Of a DNA stretch of 47,811 bases, positions 46,941 through 47,811 are shown piece by piece. Numbering within the stretch: the stretch's first letter is position 1; every line of letters begins with the position of its first letter. Below the pieces are notes generated by a model. It had not been told where the DNA came from. It ran no database searches and saw nothing but the letters and a program-made list of their open reading frames with translations. Where the stretch lies: NCBI GenBank assembly GCA_023473595.1, contig JAMCYV010000033.1:1-47811 (forward strand), read 5' to 3'. The DNA is from Patescibacteria group bacterium (lineage in GTDB: Bacteria; Patescibacteriota; CPR2; UBA1875; JAMCYV01). Both the position numbers and the translations under genes were made by a program.

Positions 46941-47606
46941 TTATTCTATCGTTATCTCGACCGTATGAATGAGCTCGTTATTGAAATAGACATTTACTTC
47001 ATACTCGCCAGCTTCAGCTCCGCTGGGAATTCCCATCCCCGTGCCCCGAGAATCGTTAATTTGCTGTTTTTCGGATTCGAGCAATTTTTCGCCGGTCGTA
47101 AGATTGACGACTTCCACCCAGAATTCTCCTGCTGTCTTTTTTGAATTAGTGATATCGACTTCAATGGCATCAGTCTTTAAAAATTTCGTGGTTGCGACAG
47201 GTATATTATCCGGGCCGGGCGGCATCCCCTGTTTCATCTTTGAGACATCGATCCTATCGAAATATTTCGTGTAAGAGGGCTTGGCAGTACAAATAGACCT
47301 TTTGCAGAGAAGACCGTCCTTACAATCTTTATAAGTAGAACAAGGGTCGCTGATTTTTCCTTCTGTACATTTATTGTTTACGCAAAGGCTGCTTTTACAA
47401 TCAGATTTCTGGCTGCAGGAAGAGCCTGTCTCGCCGGATGAACATTTGCCCGAAAGACATTTAAAGCCGCTTACGCATTTGCTGTCCGCCTTGCAAGCCT
47501 CTCCTGCCGGGGCTTTTTTTAGAAAATAATTCCAACCTAAAAATCCCCCTGCTCCGAGAACTAAAACAACACCGATAATTGAAAAAATTATTACTGGTTT
47601 TTTCAT
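46941..47606 (-). CDS. Cys-rich secreted/anchored protein
   Basis: N-terminal TM 'VIIFSIIGVVLVLGAGGFLGW'; repeated 'C..DSKCVSGFKCLSGKC' type modules. Confidence 0.75.
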   Translation of the reverse strand: MKKPVIIFSIIGVVLVLGAGGFLGWNYFLKKAPAGEACKADSKCVSGFKCLSGKCSSGETGSSCSQKSDCKSSLCVNNKCTEGKISDPCSTYKDCKDGLLCKRSICTAKPSYTKYFDRIDVSKMKQGMPPGPDNIPVATTKFLKTDAIEVDITNSKKTAGEFWVEVVNLTTGEKLLESEKQQINDSRGTGMGIPSGAEAGEYEVNVYFNNELIHTVEITIE

Positions 47607-47811
47607 AGACCCTCCTTTTTTCTTATGATAGCACAATTTCTATTAACCATAAAAGTTTTGATAGGAACGACGAGATGATTTAAGGGTTAAAGTAAAGAAC
47701 TTGGAACAACTTTTAATGATATTTTAAGGTAACTTAATGGATTATCAAAGTACTCTTTATGGTTAAACCTAGCTTGGAATTCTTTTAGATAATAAGGTAA
47801 GTATTCTTTTA

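Overview
This 47.8-kb bacterial window looks like a Candidate Phyla Radiation/Patescibacteria-type genome; that assignment is an inference from gene style and cannot be proven here. It has five parts. (1) 0-14 kb is chromosomal: a MacB/FtsX-type ABC transporter follows a 2513-aa LamG/FN3 surface protein in one minus-strand run. Next come a RAYT/Y1-type transposase with at least six copies of a 23-bp palindrome, some in frame inside coding genes, then ribosomal protein L25 and a family 2 glycosyltransferase. (2) 13.9-15.3 kb is a rearranged tRNA cluster. It holds tRNA-Asp with two extra copies of its 3' end at exact 111-bp spacing, tRNA-Gly, a GIY-YIG ORF, and tRNA-Thr(CGT) nested between the complementary ends of a second broken tRNA. 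Short CCCGAC...GTCGGG palindromes sit inside or beside these tRNA pieces. (3) 15.3-22.4 kb has a type II P-type ATPase, a TrmB-like regulator and small ORFans, with a recurring CTTGTCCCCCAAGCC-TTTTTTGCTATAAT motif. (4) About 22.4-44.8 kb is a putative mobile element. It carries a large serine recombinase, a CsoR-regulated copper island (HMA/SafE/cupredoxin fusion, CopZ, CopA, DUF1573, an unknown CC/H/C protein, CcdA-like, CHAP hydrolase, cupredoxin, FtsX/LolD ABC pair, a His/Met-rich P1B ATPase with a CPD motif) and a phage-derived packaging module without capsid genes (TerL, TerS, ParB-methylase). A LexA-like repressor and a two-gene membrane protein + TIR-like pair follow. Similar 21-bp sequences lie at both edges. 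(5) The right end has a methyltransferase, a degenerate signal-peptidase-like protein and a Cys-rich secreted protein. The strongest leads are the copper island with its unknown protein, the membrane/TIR pair, the palindromes inserted in coding genes, and the nested tRNA arrangement.
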